A stretch of 64,000 bases of DNA from Alteromonas sp047556435. Lineage in GTDB: Bacteria > Pseudomonadota > Gammaproteobacteria > Enterobacterales > Alteromonadaceae. A program made the position numbers and the translations under genes. The notes beneath the pieces are model-generated. The model was not told the origin of the DNA, made no database searches, and saw only the letters and a program-made list of their open reading frames with translations. This document shows positions 9,127-18,800 of the stretch, piece after piece (the first letter of the stretch is position 1; the number at the start of each line of letters is the position of its first letter). The DNA lies in contig NZ_CP180210.1 of NCBI RefSeq assembly GCF_047556435.1, positions 744,001 to 808,000 of the forward strand, in the 5' to 3' direction.

Positions 9127-10491
9127 TTATTCCGCTGAAACCGGCTCCAGGCCGCGGTTGATTTGCTCGATATCTTCATTTGTCAGCGTACCTGCGGCCT
9201 CTTTCAGGCCCACTACCGACTGGATGAAATCATAACGAGCTCCGGACAGATTTCTGCGGGCGTCGAACAGGTTTCGTGTGCTGTCCAGCACGTCCACAAT
9301 GGTACGGGTACCTACATCAAAACCGGCTTCGGTTGCTTTCAGAGCGCTTTCGGCGGAAACAACCGCTTGTTCAAGCGCGCGAATGGTAGAGATAGCCGCT
9401 TTTACATCATTGTAGGAGCTGCGCACCGACTGCACCGTTTCACGGTACGTCTGTTCAGCTTGTTGACTTGCCGCTACGTACTGGAAGCGGGCCTGATCAG
9501 TCTGTGAACTAACACGCAACCCCTGAAAGATAGGTACGTTTAACTGCACGCCAATGCTGTAATCATCCAGCGAGGGCAGCGAAATATCGCGTCCCTGACT
9601 TTCAATATCGCTTTTGGTACGTCCTGCAGAGGCATTCAGTCCCAATGTTGGCAGGTGGCCGGAACGGGCGGCTGAAATATCTTCTTTGGCGATATCCATC
9701 GCCAGTTTATCGACTAACAGCGCCAGGTTTCTATCCTGCGCAGTTTCCAACCATGCCTCAACGGCATTTGGCGTAGGCACGGTGGCTGAGAATGTGCTGG
9801 TATCCAGACCATACAAGCGGTCATGGTATTTACCGGTAATCACACGCATGGCTTCCAGTGCAGACTCTAACTGGTTTTCCGCCTGAATTTCCTGGGCCAC
9901 GGTATTATCGAAATTTGCCTGCGCTTCGTGAACGTCCGTGATGGCGGTTAACCCGACTTCAAAGCGCTGACGGGTTTGCTCTAACTGACGTTCAATGGCA
10001 CGCTTTTCTGCTCGCACAAATTCCACATTGTCACGGGCACGAAGCACATTAAAATACGCCGTTACCACGCGCACTATAAGTTGCTGCATGGTGGCGGCAT
10101 ATTGCGCATCGCTTTGTTGCGCCACTTTCTCTGCACGATCCAGGCCCACCCAGTTAGCATGGTCATAAAGGGACATGTCCAGGTTCAGCCCGTATGAAAG
10201 GGTTTCAGAATCAGAGTCGATAATATTGATGGAGAGACTGCCATCATCATTTTGCGCAAAGTCAGTGCGCTCTGAGCTTCCCACCGTGTAGCCTACCGAG
10301 CCTGAAATTTGTGGTAACAGGTTTGCGCGGCTAATAGAGATACCTTCATAAGCAGCATCGCGCTGTGCTTTTGCTTGGTTTACCAGGGGATCATTGGCCA
10401 GGGCCTGTTGATAAACCTGTAATAAGTCATCGGCTAATGCGGATGAGGTGATTCCCATGCCAATCATCAGCGACAGTAGAGTTCGTTTCAT
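9127..10491 (-). CDS. tolC: Outer-membrane efflux channel TolC
   Basis: 454 residues with a signal peptide ending SSALA before DDLLQVYQQAL, the usual N-terminus of mature TolC. The two internally related halves of the outer membrane efflux protein family are visible, with the long helical segments rich in Gln, Ala and Glu, and the GLRVSSQTDQARF and TRTIVDVLDSTRNLF elements. TolC trimers form the exit duct for type I secretion and RND/ABC drug pumps; the adaptor gene at the right end of the window is a possible partner. It is divergent from nudF, as in E. coli and Vibrio. The ribosome site GGAAGG precedes the ATG at 10491. Confidence 0.95.
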   Translation of the reverse strand: MKRTLLSLMIGMGITSSALADDLLQVYQQALANDPLVNQAKAQRDAAYEGISISRANLLPQISGSVGYTVGSSERTDFAQNDDGSLSINIIDSDSETLSYGLNLDMSLYDHANWVGLDRAEKVAQQSDAQYAATMQQLIVRVVTAYFNVLRARDNVEFVRAEKRAIERQLEQTRQRFEVGLTAITDVHEAQANFDNTVAQEIQAENQLESALEAMRVITGKYHDRLYGLDTSTFSATVPTPNAVEAWLETAQDRNLALLVDKLAMDIAKEDISAARSGHLPTLGLNASAGRTKSDIESQGRDISLPSLDDYSIGVQLNVPIFQGLRVSSQTDQARFQYVAASQQAEQTYRETVQSVRSSYNDVKAAISTIRALEQAVVSAESALKATEAGFDVGTRTIVDVLDSTRNLFDARRNLSGARYDFIQSVVGLKEAAGTLTNEDIEQINRGLEPVSAE

Positions 10492-10767
10492 GCTTGCGCC
10501 TTCCTGTTTGTAAAATTGTAGTCACTGGGACTGCTAATGGTTGAAAGTGTATGAAAATCAACTGCAAACCAACAGCCTAGAGTGGTAACAGTCCTTGTTC
10601 AACTGTAACAGAATATGTTTCCACACCGGTTTTGATTCAAAAATGCACCTGGACGGGCTTCTTGTGTTATCCAGAACAGAAAGCTGGAGCGCAGGGCACG
10701 CATTCACAACGGGCTTTCCAATCTGTACTATGCATCATAAATCTTTTACAGGCAAAAGTGACTGCAA

Positions 10768-11394
10768 ATGAGCAAAGAAATCCCTGCATTTACCTCAAAT
10801 GATGTGGAAATTACTGATGTTACTCCGGTGTATAATGGTTTTTTTAAAATGCAGCAATATACCTTTCGTCACAAACTCTTCGCTGGCGGGTGGAGTGACG
10901 ACGTCAAACGCGAGATTTTTGAGCGAGGTCATGCCGTCGGGGTTTTGCCTTATGATCCCAGTCGCCAGGAGCTTGTCTTAATCGAGCAGGTAAGAATTGG
11001 GGCGCTGGCAACATCTTCAAGTCCTTGGCTTATCGAAATTATCGCCGGTATCATTGATAAAGGGGAAACGAAGGAATCGGTGTGCCACCGCGAAGCCATG
11101 GAGGAAGCTGGGATTACGTTGCAGCACCTGACGCCTGCCTGCAGTTATTTGTCCAGCCCGGGGGGCACCACGGAGCGTTTACACATTTATGTTGCCCAGA
11201 CCGATGCGTCTACCGCAGAGGGGATCCATGGCCTGGAGGAGGAGTCAGAAGATATCCGTGTGCACCGGGTGGCAGAAAAAACTGCCCTTGAATGGCTGAA
11301 AAATGGCCATATTGACAACGCAGCGTCAATAATTGCGCTACAATGGTTTTTCTTACATAAATCCGAACTTATGGAGCAGTGGCAGTCACAGTGA
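10768..11394 (+). CDS. nudF: ADP-ribose pyrophosphatase NudF
   Basis: A 208-residue cytoplasmic Nudix hydrolase. The Nudix box runs through GIIDKGE, then REAMEEAGI, keeping the G-x5-E-x7-RE-x2-EE-x-G pattern. The N-terminal part has the LFAGGWSDDVKREIFERG segment seen in the ADP-ribose pyrophosphatase subfamily, which hydrolyses ADP-ribose to AMP and ribose 5-phosphate. It is first in the nudF-yqiB-cpdA-yqiA chain, in which each gene overlaps the next by a few bases. This matches the E. coli order. Confidence 0.95.
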   Translation: MSKEIPAFTSNDVEITDVTPVYNGFFKMQQYTFRHKLFAGGWSDDVKREIFERGHAVGVLPYDPSRQELVLIEQVRIGALATSSSPWLIEIIAGIIDKGETKESVCHREAMEEAGITLQHLTPACSYLSSPGGTTERLHIYVAQTDASTAEGIHGLEEESEDIRVHRVAEKTALEWLKNGHIDNAASIIALQWFFLHKSELMEQWQSQ

Positions 11395-11828
11395 CTCAAT
11401 CAACGCGCAAGTACGTCCCCCATTTACCCACCATGCAAGCGCTCGGTGAGCTGAACTATACGCATTTTATGCGTATCTTGCCTGACTGCGATACCGAAGA
11501 GCTGTGTTACCAGTTCCGCGTGGGAAAATCGTTGTGCTACGCCATTACAATCACTGACTCTGCGCGCTACACCAGCACATTAACGATTGAACAGCGTCAT
11601 GCTTCAGCGCCGGCTTACTTAAAACCTGCCATGACGGTGCGGTTGTATCATGATGCCAGAATGGCTGAAGTGATAAGCAGTCAGAATACCGGCGCGTTTA
11701 AGCCCTCATACACTTATCCCAACAGCAAAATGCGCCAGCGCAACGAAAAGCACATGGTTAATGTCTTTTTGGCTGAATGGCTCGATTTTTGTCTTAAGCA
11801 AAAGCCGCAGGTGATGACCGAAGCGTGA
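11379..11828 (+). CDS. yqiB: DUF1249 family protein YqiB
   Basis: 149 residues from a GTG at 11379 that overlaps the end of nudF; a second in-frame GTG at 11391 is an equally possible start. The sequence (YVPHLPTMQALGELNY, FRVGKSLCYAIT, YPNSKMRQRNEK near the C-terminus) fits the DUF1249 family, which lies between nudF and cpdA in enteric bacteria, Vibrio and Alteromonas. Function is unknown. No signal peptide or membrane segment is visible. It overlaps cpdA by four bases. Confidence 0.85.
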   Translation: MAVTVTQSTRKYVPHLPTMQALGELNYTHFMRILPDCDTEELCYQFRVGKSLCYAITITDSARYTSTLTIEQRHASAPAYLKPAMTVRLYHDARMAEVISSQNTGAFKPSYTYPNSKMRQRNEKHMVNVFLAEWLDFCLKQKPQVMTEA

Positions 11829-12562
11829 AGCGTCTGATACAGATTAGCGATTGCCACTTGTTTGGGGAGCCGTCACATGAGGCGCATGACAACAACCCCG
11901 CAACATCACTGCAAGCGGTATTGTCGCTGTTAATGCAGGCGTCACCGGACATGCTGATAGTCACAGGCGATATTAGCGGCGATGATTCACCGCAAAGTTA
12001 TCGTTTGTTCCTGTCTATGCTCACGGATACATTGGGCGATACACCGTGGTATGTGATACCCGGAAACCACGACGGGAATCCTTCGTTTGAAGCCTCGCTG
12101 GATCACAAGCAACTGCGTGCCGGCAGCCCAGTCAGCCTGGGCAACTGGGAAATTCACGGTATAGACACACGTTTTAAAGGCACGCTGGGGCATGCCAGCG
12201 CATCAGAATTGGACGCAGTAGCCAAGGCGATGCAAACACATCCACAACATCATCATTTGCTTGCTTTACATCATCATATCCTGCCTTCTGACAGCTGGAT
12301 GGACAGGCATTGCCTGACCAACGCAAAAGAGGTGGCGCAATGGATAGTGCAGCAACCTGGATTGCGCGCGGCGCTTCATGGCCATATCCACACGCACTCT
12401 CACTACGACATTGCAGACTGTGCCATAATGGGCGTGCCTTCTACGTGCTGGCAATGGGCGATGCAGCCAGACTTTGGGGTAGACGACACACAACCCGGAT
12501 ACCGCGAGTTATTGCTGTCGGATGATGGAAACTGGACGACAACAATAAGGAGACTCTCTTGA
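11825..12562 (+). CDS. cpdA: 3',5'-cyclic-AMP phosphodiesterase CpdA
   Basis: A 245-residue calcineurin-like metallophosphatase. The metal-binding motifs appear in order: DCHLF (D-x-H) near the N-terminus, GDISGDD, GNHDG, LHHH and GHIHTHSHYD. CpdA hydrolyses cAMP to AMP and so lowers CRP-cAMP signalling. It starts with GTG at 11825 inside the yqiB stop and ends overlapping yqiA by four bases, which implies translational coupling. The position in the tolC-parE neighbourhood supports the assignment over other class III phosphodiesterases. Confidence 0.93.
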   Translation: MKRLIQISDCHLFGEPSHEAHDNNPATSLQAVLSLLMQASPDMLIVTGDISGDDSPQSYRLFLSMLTDTLGDTPWYVIPGNHDGNPSFEASLDHKQLRAGSPVSLGNWEIHGIDTRFKGTLGHASASELDAVAKAMQTHPQHHHLLALHHHILPSDSWMDRHCLTNAKEVAQWIVQQPGLRAALHGHIHTHSHYDIADCAIMGVPSTCWQWAMQPDFGVDDTQPGYRELLLSDDGNWTTTIRRLS

Positions 12563-13143
12563 CACATGTGCTGTACCTTCATGGCTTTCTTAGTTCGCCA
12601 CAATCCGTAAAAGCACAGGCGACCAGAGCCTGGTTTAAGACGCACCACCCGGATGTGACGCTTCACACACCGCAGCTCTCAAATTATCCGGCCAAAGTCA
12701 AAGCCCAGTTGCTCGACTTACTGGATGCGCAGCCCGCAATAAGAGAGGGTGGATTGAAGGTGATTGGCAGCTCAATGGGGGGCTTTCTGGCTACCTGGCT
12801 GGTGGAATCTTTTGGCGGTAAAGCGGTGTTGGTGAATCCGGCGGTCGCACCTTATGAGTTGCTTAAAGACTTTCTGGGTAAACACGTAAATCCGTACAGC
12901 GGCGAAGAGTTTGAACTGGTAGCCGACGACATGCAGTTTCTGCGTGATCTTGATTCAGCCGAAATTCGTCAGCCAGAGAGCTATCACGTGATGCTGCAAA
13001 CCGGCGATGAAACGCTGGACTATCGCGAAGCGAAACAGAAATATAAGGCCAGTGCGCTGGTGGTGGAAGAGGGCGGCGACCACAGCTTTACTAACTACGA
13101 ATCACATTTACCTGCCATTGCCACATTCTTACTTGGGAATTAA
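12559..13143 (+). CDS. yqiA: YqiA family alpha/beta-hydrolase esterase
   Basis: 194 residues starting with TTG at 12559, with a strong AAGGAGA site seven bases upstream and a four-base overlap with cpdA. The serine-hydrolase elbow is GSSMGG (near residue 73) and the catalytic His lies in GGDHSF near the C-terminus. The N-terminus YLHGFLSSPQSVKAQ is characteristic of YqiA. The family hydrolyses short acyl esters in vitro; its natural substrate is unknown. It precedes parE, as in E. coli, although here 368 bases separate the two. Confidence 0.92.
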   Translation: MTHVLYLHGFLSSPQSVKAQATRAWFKTHHPDVTLHTPQLSNYPAKVKAQLLDLLDAQPAIREGGLKVIGSSMGGFLATWLVESFGGKAVLVNPAVAPYELLKDFLGKHVNPYSGEEFELVADDMQFLRDLDSAEIRQPESYHVMLQTGDETLDYREAKQKYKASALVVEEGGDHSFTNYESHLPAIATFLLGN

Positions 13144-13511
13144 GCCTGGTTTTTTCGGGTAAGGTACATGCCGTTGGCGATCAGGTGTCATTGGCAAAAT
13201 GCCACTGTTTATATATTGGTGCCGGTTTGTCTGACGGTAACCTCTGGCTGATATCTTTAAACTCAGCGCGTGGATAGCCATCAGATACCGGCGACACCAA
13301 CCTGATCTTCTGACAGGTAGTACGTCTAACGTTTTTTAACCCTGTGATTTACATTCTAATTCGATGTATTTGTCAGCATTATCAGTGGGCTTTGTGCGGC
13401 TGGCGGTCTGGTTTCTCTTTCCGGAGTGAGTGGGGCATTGCCGGTATACCCAACCCCTGATAACATCGTCAAAGAAATGCCCTCTAACTGCGCGCAACCA
13501 TAACGATAACT
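13144..13511. other. 368-bp gap between yqiA and parE, no gene seen
   Basis: No convincing reading frame was found. The stretch holds an imperfect inverted repeat (TTGGTGCCGGT near 13216 and ACCGGCGACACCAA near 13289) about 70 bases apart, which could be structured RNA or chance. The parE promoter must be here. No clear ribosome site sits directly before the parE ATG. Confidence 0.4.
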
Positions 13512-15404
13512 ATGTCTAATCAATATAATTCTGATGCCATTGAGGTGTTAAACGGCCTGGAGCCTGTCAAACGACGTCCTGGCATGTATACCGATACCAC
13601 CCGCCCGAATCACCTTGGGCAGGAAGTCATTGATAACTCTGTAGATGAAGCGCTGGCTGGTCATGCAACCAATATCAAAGTCGTATTGCATGAAGATCAG
13701 TCGCTGGAGGTCATCGACGATGGCCGGGGGATGCCGGTAGATATTCACCCGGAAGAGAAAATATCCGGGGTGGAGCTCATCATGAGCAAGCTTCATGCTG
13801 GCGGTAAATTCTCCAATAAAAATTACGAGTTTTCCGGTGGTCTTCACGGGGTAGGGATTTCGGTGGTCAATGCGTTATCGAACCGTGTTGAGGTGACCAT
13901 ACGACGCGACAGTAATGTCTACCAGATTGTCTTTGCCAACGGCGACAAAATTGAAGAACTGCAGGTTATTGACTCGTGCGGCAAACGTAATACCGGCACG
14001 CGAGTACATTTCTGGCCCGACCCTCAGTACTTTGATTCGGCAAAATTTTCGGTCAGTCGTTTAAAGCATAATTTGCGCGCCAAAGCAGTATTGTGTCCTG
14101 GCCTTCGCATTCGCTTTGATAACAAAATCGCGAAAGAGTCTGACGAGTGGTATTTCGAGGATGGGCTGCGAGATTATTTATATCAGGCCGTGGAGCAATA
14201 TGAAACCGTGCCACAGGACGACCCGTTCGTTGGTACGTTCAGCGGCAACCATGAAGCGGCCGATTGGGCGGTAATGTGGCTGCCCGAAGGTGGCGAGCTG
14301 GTCACTGAAAGCTATGTGAACCTCATCCCCACAGCACAGGGCGGCACTCACGTAAACGGATTGCGTCAGGGGTTACTGGAATCGATGCGCGAGTTCTGTG
14401 AGTTCCGCAATTTGATGCCACGCGGTGTAAAATTATCGCCGGATGATATCTGGGACCGCTGTGCCTACATTCTATCAACGAAAATGCAGGATCCGCAGTT
14501 TGCAGGCCAGACCAAAGAGCGTTTATCTTCTCGTCAGGCATCGGCGTTTGTTTCCGGCGTAGTGAAAGATGCCTTCAGCCTGTGGCTGAATCAACACACT
14601 GACATTGCTGAAGCGCTCGCGGAAATGTGTATCAGTAATGCGCAGCGCCGTCTTCGTCAGAACAAAAAAGTCGCACGGAAAAAAGTTACGCAAGGGCCTG
14701 CATTACCCGGCAAACTCACAGACTGTTCATCTCAGGATATCTCGATGTCTGAGCTGTTCCTGGTGGAAGGGGATTCTGCCGGCGGGTCGGCGAAACAGGC
14801 ACGCGATCGAGAATATCAGGCGATCATGCCGCTGCGCGGTAAAATTCTGAACAGCTGGGAGGTGGATTCTTCTCAGGTACTGGGGTCACAGGAGATACAC
14901 GATATCTCGGTGGCGCTGGGAATTGATCCCGATTCAACCGATCTGAGTGGTCTGCGGTACGGCAAAATTTGTATTCTTGCCGATGCAGACTCTGACGGAC
15001 TCCACATCGCAACTTTACTCTGTGCATTGTTCGTTAAACATTTCCGCACACTGGTCGATAATGGCCATGTGTATGTCGCCATGCCGCCACTTTTCAGAAT
15101 TGATGTAGGAAAAGAAGTGTTCTACGCCTTGGATGAAGGTGAAAAACAGGGAATTCTGGACCGCATTGAAGCCGAGAAAAAGCGGGGCAAGGTGAATGTG
15201 CAGCGGTTTAAAGGTTTGGGGGAAATGAACCCGATCCAGTTGCGTGAAACCACCATGGATCCGAATACCCGCCGACTGGTACAGCTTACCTGCGATGACG
15301 CCGAGGATATGCTGGAGCTGATGGATATGCTACTGGCGAAAAAACGCTCTGGCGACAGAAAAACCTGGCTAGAGAGCAAAGGTAATATGGCTGAAGTCGT
15401 GTAG
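13512..15404 (+). CDS. parE: DNA topoisomerase IV subunit B ParE
   Basis: 630 residues, the same size as E. coli ParE. The GHKL ATPase domain shows EVIDNSVDEAL, DDGRGMPVDIH, GGLHGVGISVVNALS and the QAGGTH-like QGGTHVNG segment. The Toprim domain shows ELFLVEGDSAGGSAKQARDR, PLRGKILN and DADSDGLHI. The GLGEMNPIQLRETTM element near the C-terminus is typical of ParE rather than the longer GyrB. With ParC it decatenates daughter chromosomes. parC is not found downstream in this window. Confidence 0.97.
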   Translation: MSNQYNSDAIEVLNGLEPVKRRPGMYTDTTRPNHLGQEVIDNSVDEALAGHATNIKVVLHEDQSLEVIDDGRGMPVDIHPEEKISGVELIMSKLHAGGKFSNKNYEFSGGLHGVGISVVNALSNRVEVTIRRDSNVYQIVFANGDKIEELQVIDSCGKRNTGTRVHFWPDPQYFDSAKFSVSRLKHNLRAKAVLCPGLRIRFDNKIAKESDEWYFEDGLRDYLYQAVEQYETVPQDDPFVGTFSGNHEAADWAVMWLPEGGELVTESYVNLIPTAQGGTHVNGLRQGLLESMREFCEFRNLMPRGVKLSPDDIWDRCAYILSTKMQDPQFAGQTKERLSSRQASAFVSGVVKDAFSLWLNQHTDIAEALAEMCISNAQRRLRQNKKVARKKVTQGPALPGKLTDCSSQDISMSELFLVEGDSAGGSAKQARDREYQAIMPLRGKILNSWEVDSSQVLGSQEIHDISVALGIDPDSTDLSGLRYGKICILADADSDGLHIATLLCALFVKHFRTLVDNGHVYVAMPPLFRIDVGKEVFYALDEGEKQGILDRIEAEKKRGKVNVQRFKGLGEMNPIQLRETTMDPNTRRLVQLTCDDAEDMLELMDMLLAKKRSGDRKTWLESKGNMAEVV

Positions 15405-15790
15405 GCAGACTGCGCGGCTTATTTTTGTTTTCCGTGAGGTCCGGTACGCCTGACCTTGCAGTTATCCTCAACGAAAATAGTTCAACTCCGGCCTGTGATG
15501 CAGGGGCACATCGCTTCGCGCAGCCCACCGTGTAGGAGAATGTTCAGCTACCGCGGTTAAGCGTGAAACGTTTAATAGGCAAACTCTGCATTTTCAGGCA
15601 CATTTGTGCATATAAACGGGTAAACCGAATTTGTTACTACGTAGTCGACTCTCACGCATTACAGGCAAGGTCGAAAAATAAGCGTGAAACGAGGCGATGG
15701 TACCTGGTAAGCAGCGCTATCGAAGCATGAAATTTACGCGCTCACACAGACATGCAGCGCTGTTTATTTTACGTTCAATTGTTTAATGTC
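15405..15790. other. Intergenic stretch after parE, no gene seen
   Basis: No supported reading frame or clear terminator was found. Together with the site at 15791-15838 it forms the 463-bp upstream region of the phytochrome-associated signalling operon. Confidence 0.4.
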
Positions 15791-15838
15791 ACGTCTCAAA
15801 AAATTGTGCTAACGTCTCGTTTTAGACAAATGTCTAAA
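15791..15838 (+). promoter_or_regulatory. Candidate operator: direct repeats plus perfect palindrome
   Basis: Two copies of ACGTCTC start at 15791 and 15812, exactly 21 bases apart (about two helical turns). They are followed at 15821-15838 by a perfect palindrome with arms TTTAGACA and TGTCTAAA around AA. The block ends 30 bases before the GTG start of the signalling protein. The arrangement suggests a regulator binding site, but the regulator is unknown. Confidence 0.4.
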
Positions 15839-15867
15839 GCCGGTACAACGAATATGTTAAAGAAATA

Positions 15868-18800
15868 GTGAAAGGTCGAACAGACAAGATGGAAATGGAC
15901 ACCGAAAAGGCAGAAAAGCACTCCCAGAAAGCACCGTTTGTAGTAGGCGTGGGCTCTTCTGCTGGTGGTATTGAGGCACTTATAGGTCTGGTAGCGGGAC
16001 TCCCCGATGACCTAAATGCATCGCTGATTGTTGCACAACACCTTTCACCCAGCCACAAAAGCCAGATGGCGGATATTCTTGCCCGTGAAACCACCTTCCC
16101 TGTCAAAGAAATTAGCCATGGGATGGTGGTAGAGAAAAACACGGTTTACGTAGGGCCTCCCGGGCATCACATTCTTTATCGCAATGGTACACTGCACCTT
16201 GAGACCGAGCCCGCTGAAATTGCGCCCAAGCCGGCGGTAAACTTACTGTTCGAGAGTCTGGCCGATGAGTTGGGAGACCACGCTATCGGGGTGGTGCTCT
16301 CCGGCACTGGCAACGATGGCGCCAGAGGGCTGAAAGCAATAAAAGGCGTCGGTGGGTTTGCGTTGGTGCAAGATCCGCGTTCCAGCAAATATGATGGTAT
16401 GCCGCAGTCTGCGCTTGAAACGGTTGATGTCGATAAAATCCTGGAACCTGAAGATATTGGTCAGGAAATTGCGCATATCTCGCAAAACTTTGCTCGTAGT
16501 TTTTTTCCGCCATCGGAGGAGGCCAGAGCCGAGTTAATGTCAGCGCTTTACAATAAAATTCGTGAAGCGACAAAAATTGATTTCAGTTTTTATAAACAGT
16601 CGACCTTGTTACGGCGGGTAAACCGGCGTCTGATAGCCACCCAGAAGAATAGCCTTACCGAATACCTGGCCTACCTTGAGAAGCATCCGGAAGAAGTCAC
16701 AGCACTGGCAAAAGAGCTGCTTATTTCGGTCACTGATTTTTTCCGCGATAAGCACGCGTTCAAAGCGATCAGGGGCTACATCGCGGACATTATTGAACGT
16801 AAAGGTGAAACGGATAACGTACGCGTGTGGGTGGCCGGGTGTGCCACCGGGGAAGAGGCCTATTCAATAGGAATTCTGTTTCTGGAAGAAATCGAAGTGC
16901 AGAGCAAAGCATGTAAACTTCAGATTTTTGCCACCGATATTGATGACCATGCGCTGGCTGTTGCTCGCAAAGGGGCTTACAGTCCCCATGCAGTAAACAG
17001 TCTTGATACCGAGTTGGTCGATAAGTACTTTAAGCTCACAAATTACGCGTACTATCCAAATAAAAAGCTGCGTGACTCAATAACATTTTCCCGTCAGGAC
17101 ATTACCCGCGATCCGCCATTTCTGCATGTCGATATGGTGTCTTTCCGTAACGTGTTGATCTATTTCAATAACGACCTGCAGCACCGTGTGTTGTCGCTGT
17201 TCCGTTACTCTCTGGTAGATGATGGCGTCCTGTTTTTAGGTAAATCCGAATCTATTGGTCTGAAAGAAGAGTTCTTTGTGCCATTGGACCGGCGCAGTCG
17301 CATCTTCAAGGTGAGCGAAAATACCAAGCCACCTGTTGTGCCTAAGATGTTGAAAAGCAGTATGCCCGCCCCTCGGGTGAAAGAAGCCGTAAGCAACAGC
17401 TATGAACGCATCTTTACTAATGCTGTGCTGGAAGAGTTTGGTCCTTCTATTCTCATAAATTCCCGCTTTTCGGTGCTTCACTCTTATGGCCGGTTGAAGC
17501 CTTTTATTAATTTCCCTTCTGGAGTACCAGAGCTAAATCTGTCCAAACTGATTACGCCAGAGTTCTCCGCAGAATTGATTTCTGCAATGAACAAAGCAAA
17601 GCGTACCGGTGATATATCGTTAAGTCGCAGTCGTAAGGTCGAGGCGGATCACCAGCGCCCCTGGATGCTGGCCGTGATCCCATTGGAAAAACGGGATGCA
17701 GAGCATTATCTGATTAACTTCCGGGAGGCAGAGTCCGCCACACCGGTAGAAGATAACAGTGATTATGATACAGATAATGCCGATGTCGCCGAGCTGATAG
17801 CGGCGAGAGAACAGCTACAAACGCTGACGGAGGAAATGGCAGCCTCCGCTGAGGAAATGCAGGCGCTGAACGAAGAGGTGCAGGCCGCCAACGAAGAGCT
17901 GCAGGCGAATAATGAGGAGCTTGAAGCCACGAATGAAGAGCTTCAGGCAACCAATGAAGAGCTCATCAGCGTAAACGAAGAAAGTATGAAAAAGTCGTCA
18001 GAAGTGGCGGCTATCAATAATGAGCTGGAAAGTGTTTACAATACCCTGGATTTCCCGATCCTGGTGTTTGATACCGATTTACGCCTGAACCGAACTAATG
18101 ATGCGGCAAACCGGCGTTTCCACTTAAATAATGGCTCTTATCAGCGCATGTTTGGGGACCTGAACCTGCCGGATTATTTTGAAGATATCGGGCGACGCAT
18201 CGGCAATACGCTGCAGACTGGCGCGAAAACCAACATTGTTATAAAGCCAACATCCTCAGAAACTTACAACGTATTCGTTACCCCAGTTTTTAATAATCGA
18301 CACCGGATCACCGGCGCGATACTGGTCATTATTGATAATTCTGAATTGGTTATGGCGCATGAGCGCATTGAAAAGAGCCAGGAACAACTGTTATCAATAA
18401 TGAATAACTCGCTCGCTGTCGTGGCGTTGAAAGACAACTCCGGGCGCTATGAATTTGTGAACGCGCGTTTTGAAGACATTTTCGGCGTGGAAGCAAAAGA
18501 TGTATTAGGCAAGACCGATTTACAGTTATTCGAGCGAGACGTGGCAATCAGTTTCCGTGAAAAAGATCTCGATACCATGCGGACGCTGACACCTATCAAA
18601 ACGGTGGATGATTTCGATTTAGGCAGGGGCCGCATCGTGCTGGAAAGTGTCCGCTTTCCGATTTTTGACGCCGAAGGAACTATCAAATCTATCTGTACGC
18701 AGGCCACTGATATCACTAAAAACCGTCATGCTAACGAGCAGTTAAAACTGGCGGGTAAGCTGTTTGATAGGGTGGGTGAGGCTATCCTGATTACGGATAA

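Noticed and set aside
13144..13511. Structured RNA or small gene before parE
   Set aside because: Only an imperfect inverted repeat was seen; there is no conserved RNA element that I recognise and no coding frame.
13512..15867. parC expected after parE
   Set aside because: No ParC reading frame follows in this window; the next gene is the CheB-CheR signalling protein.
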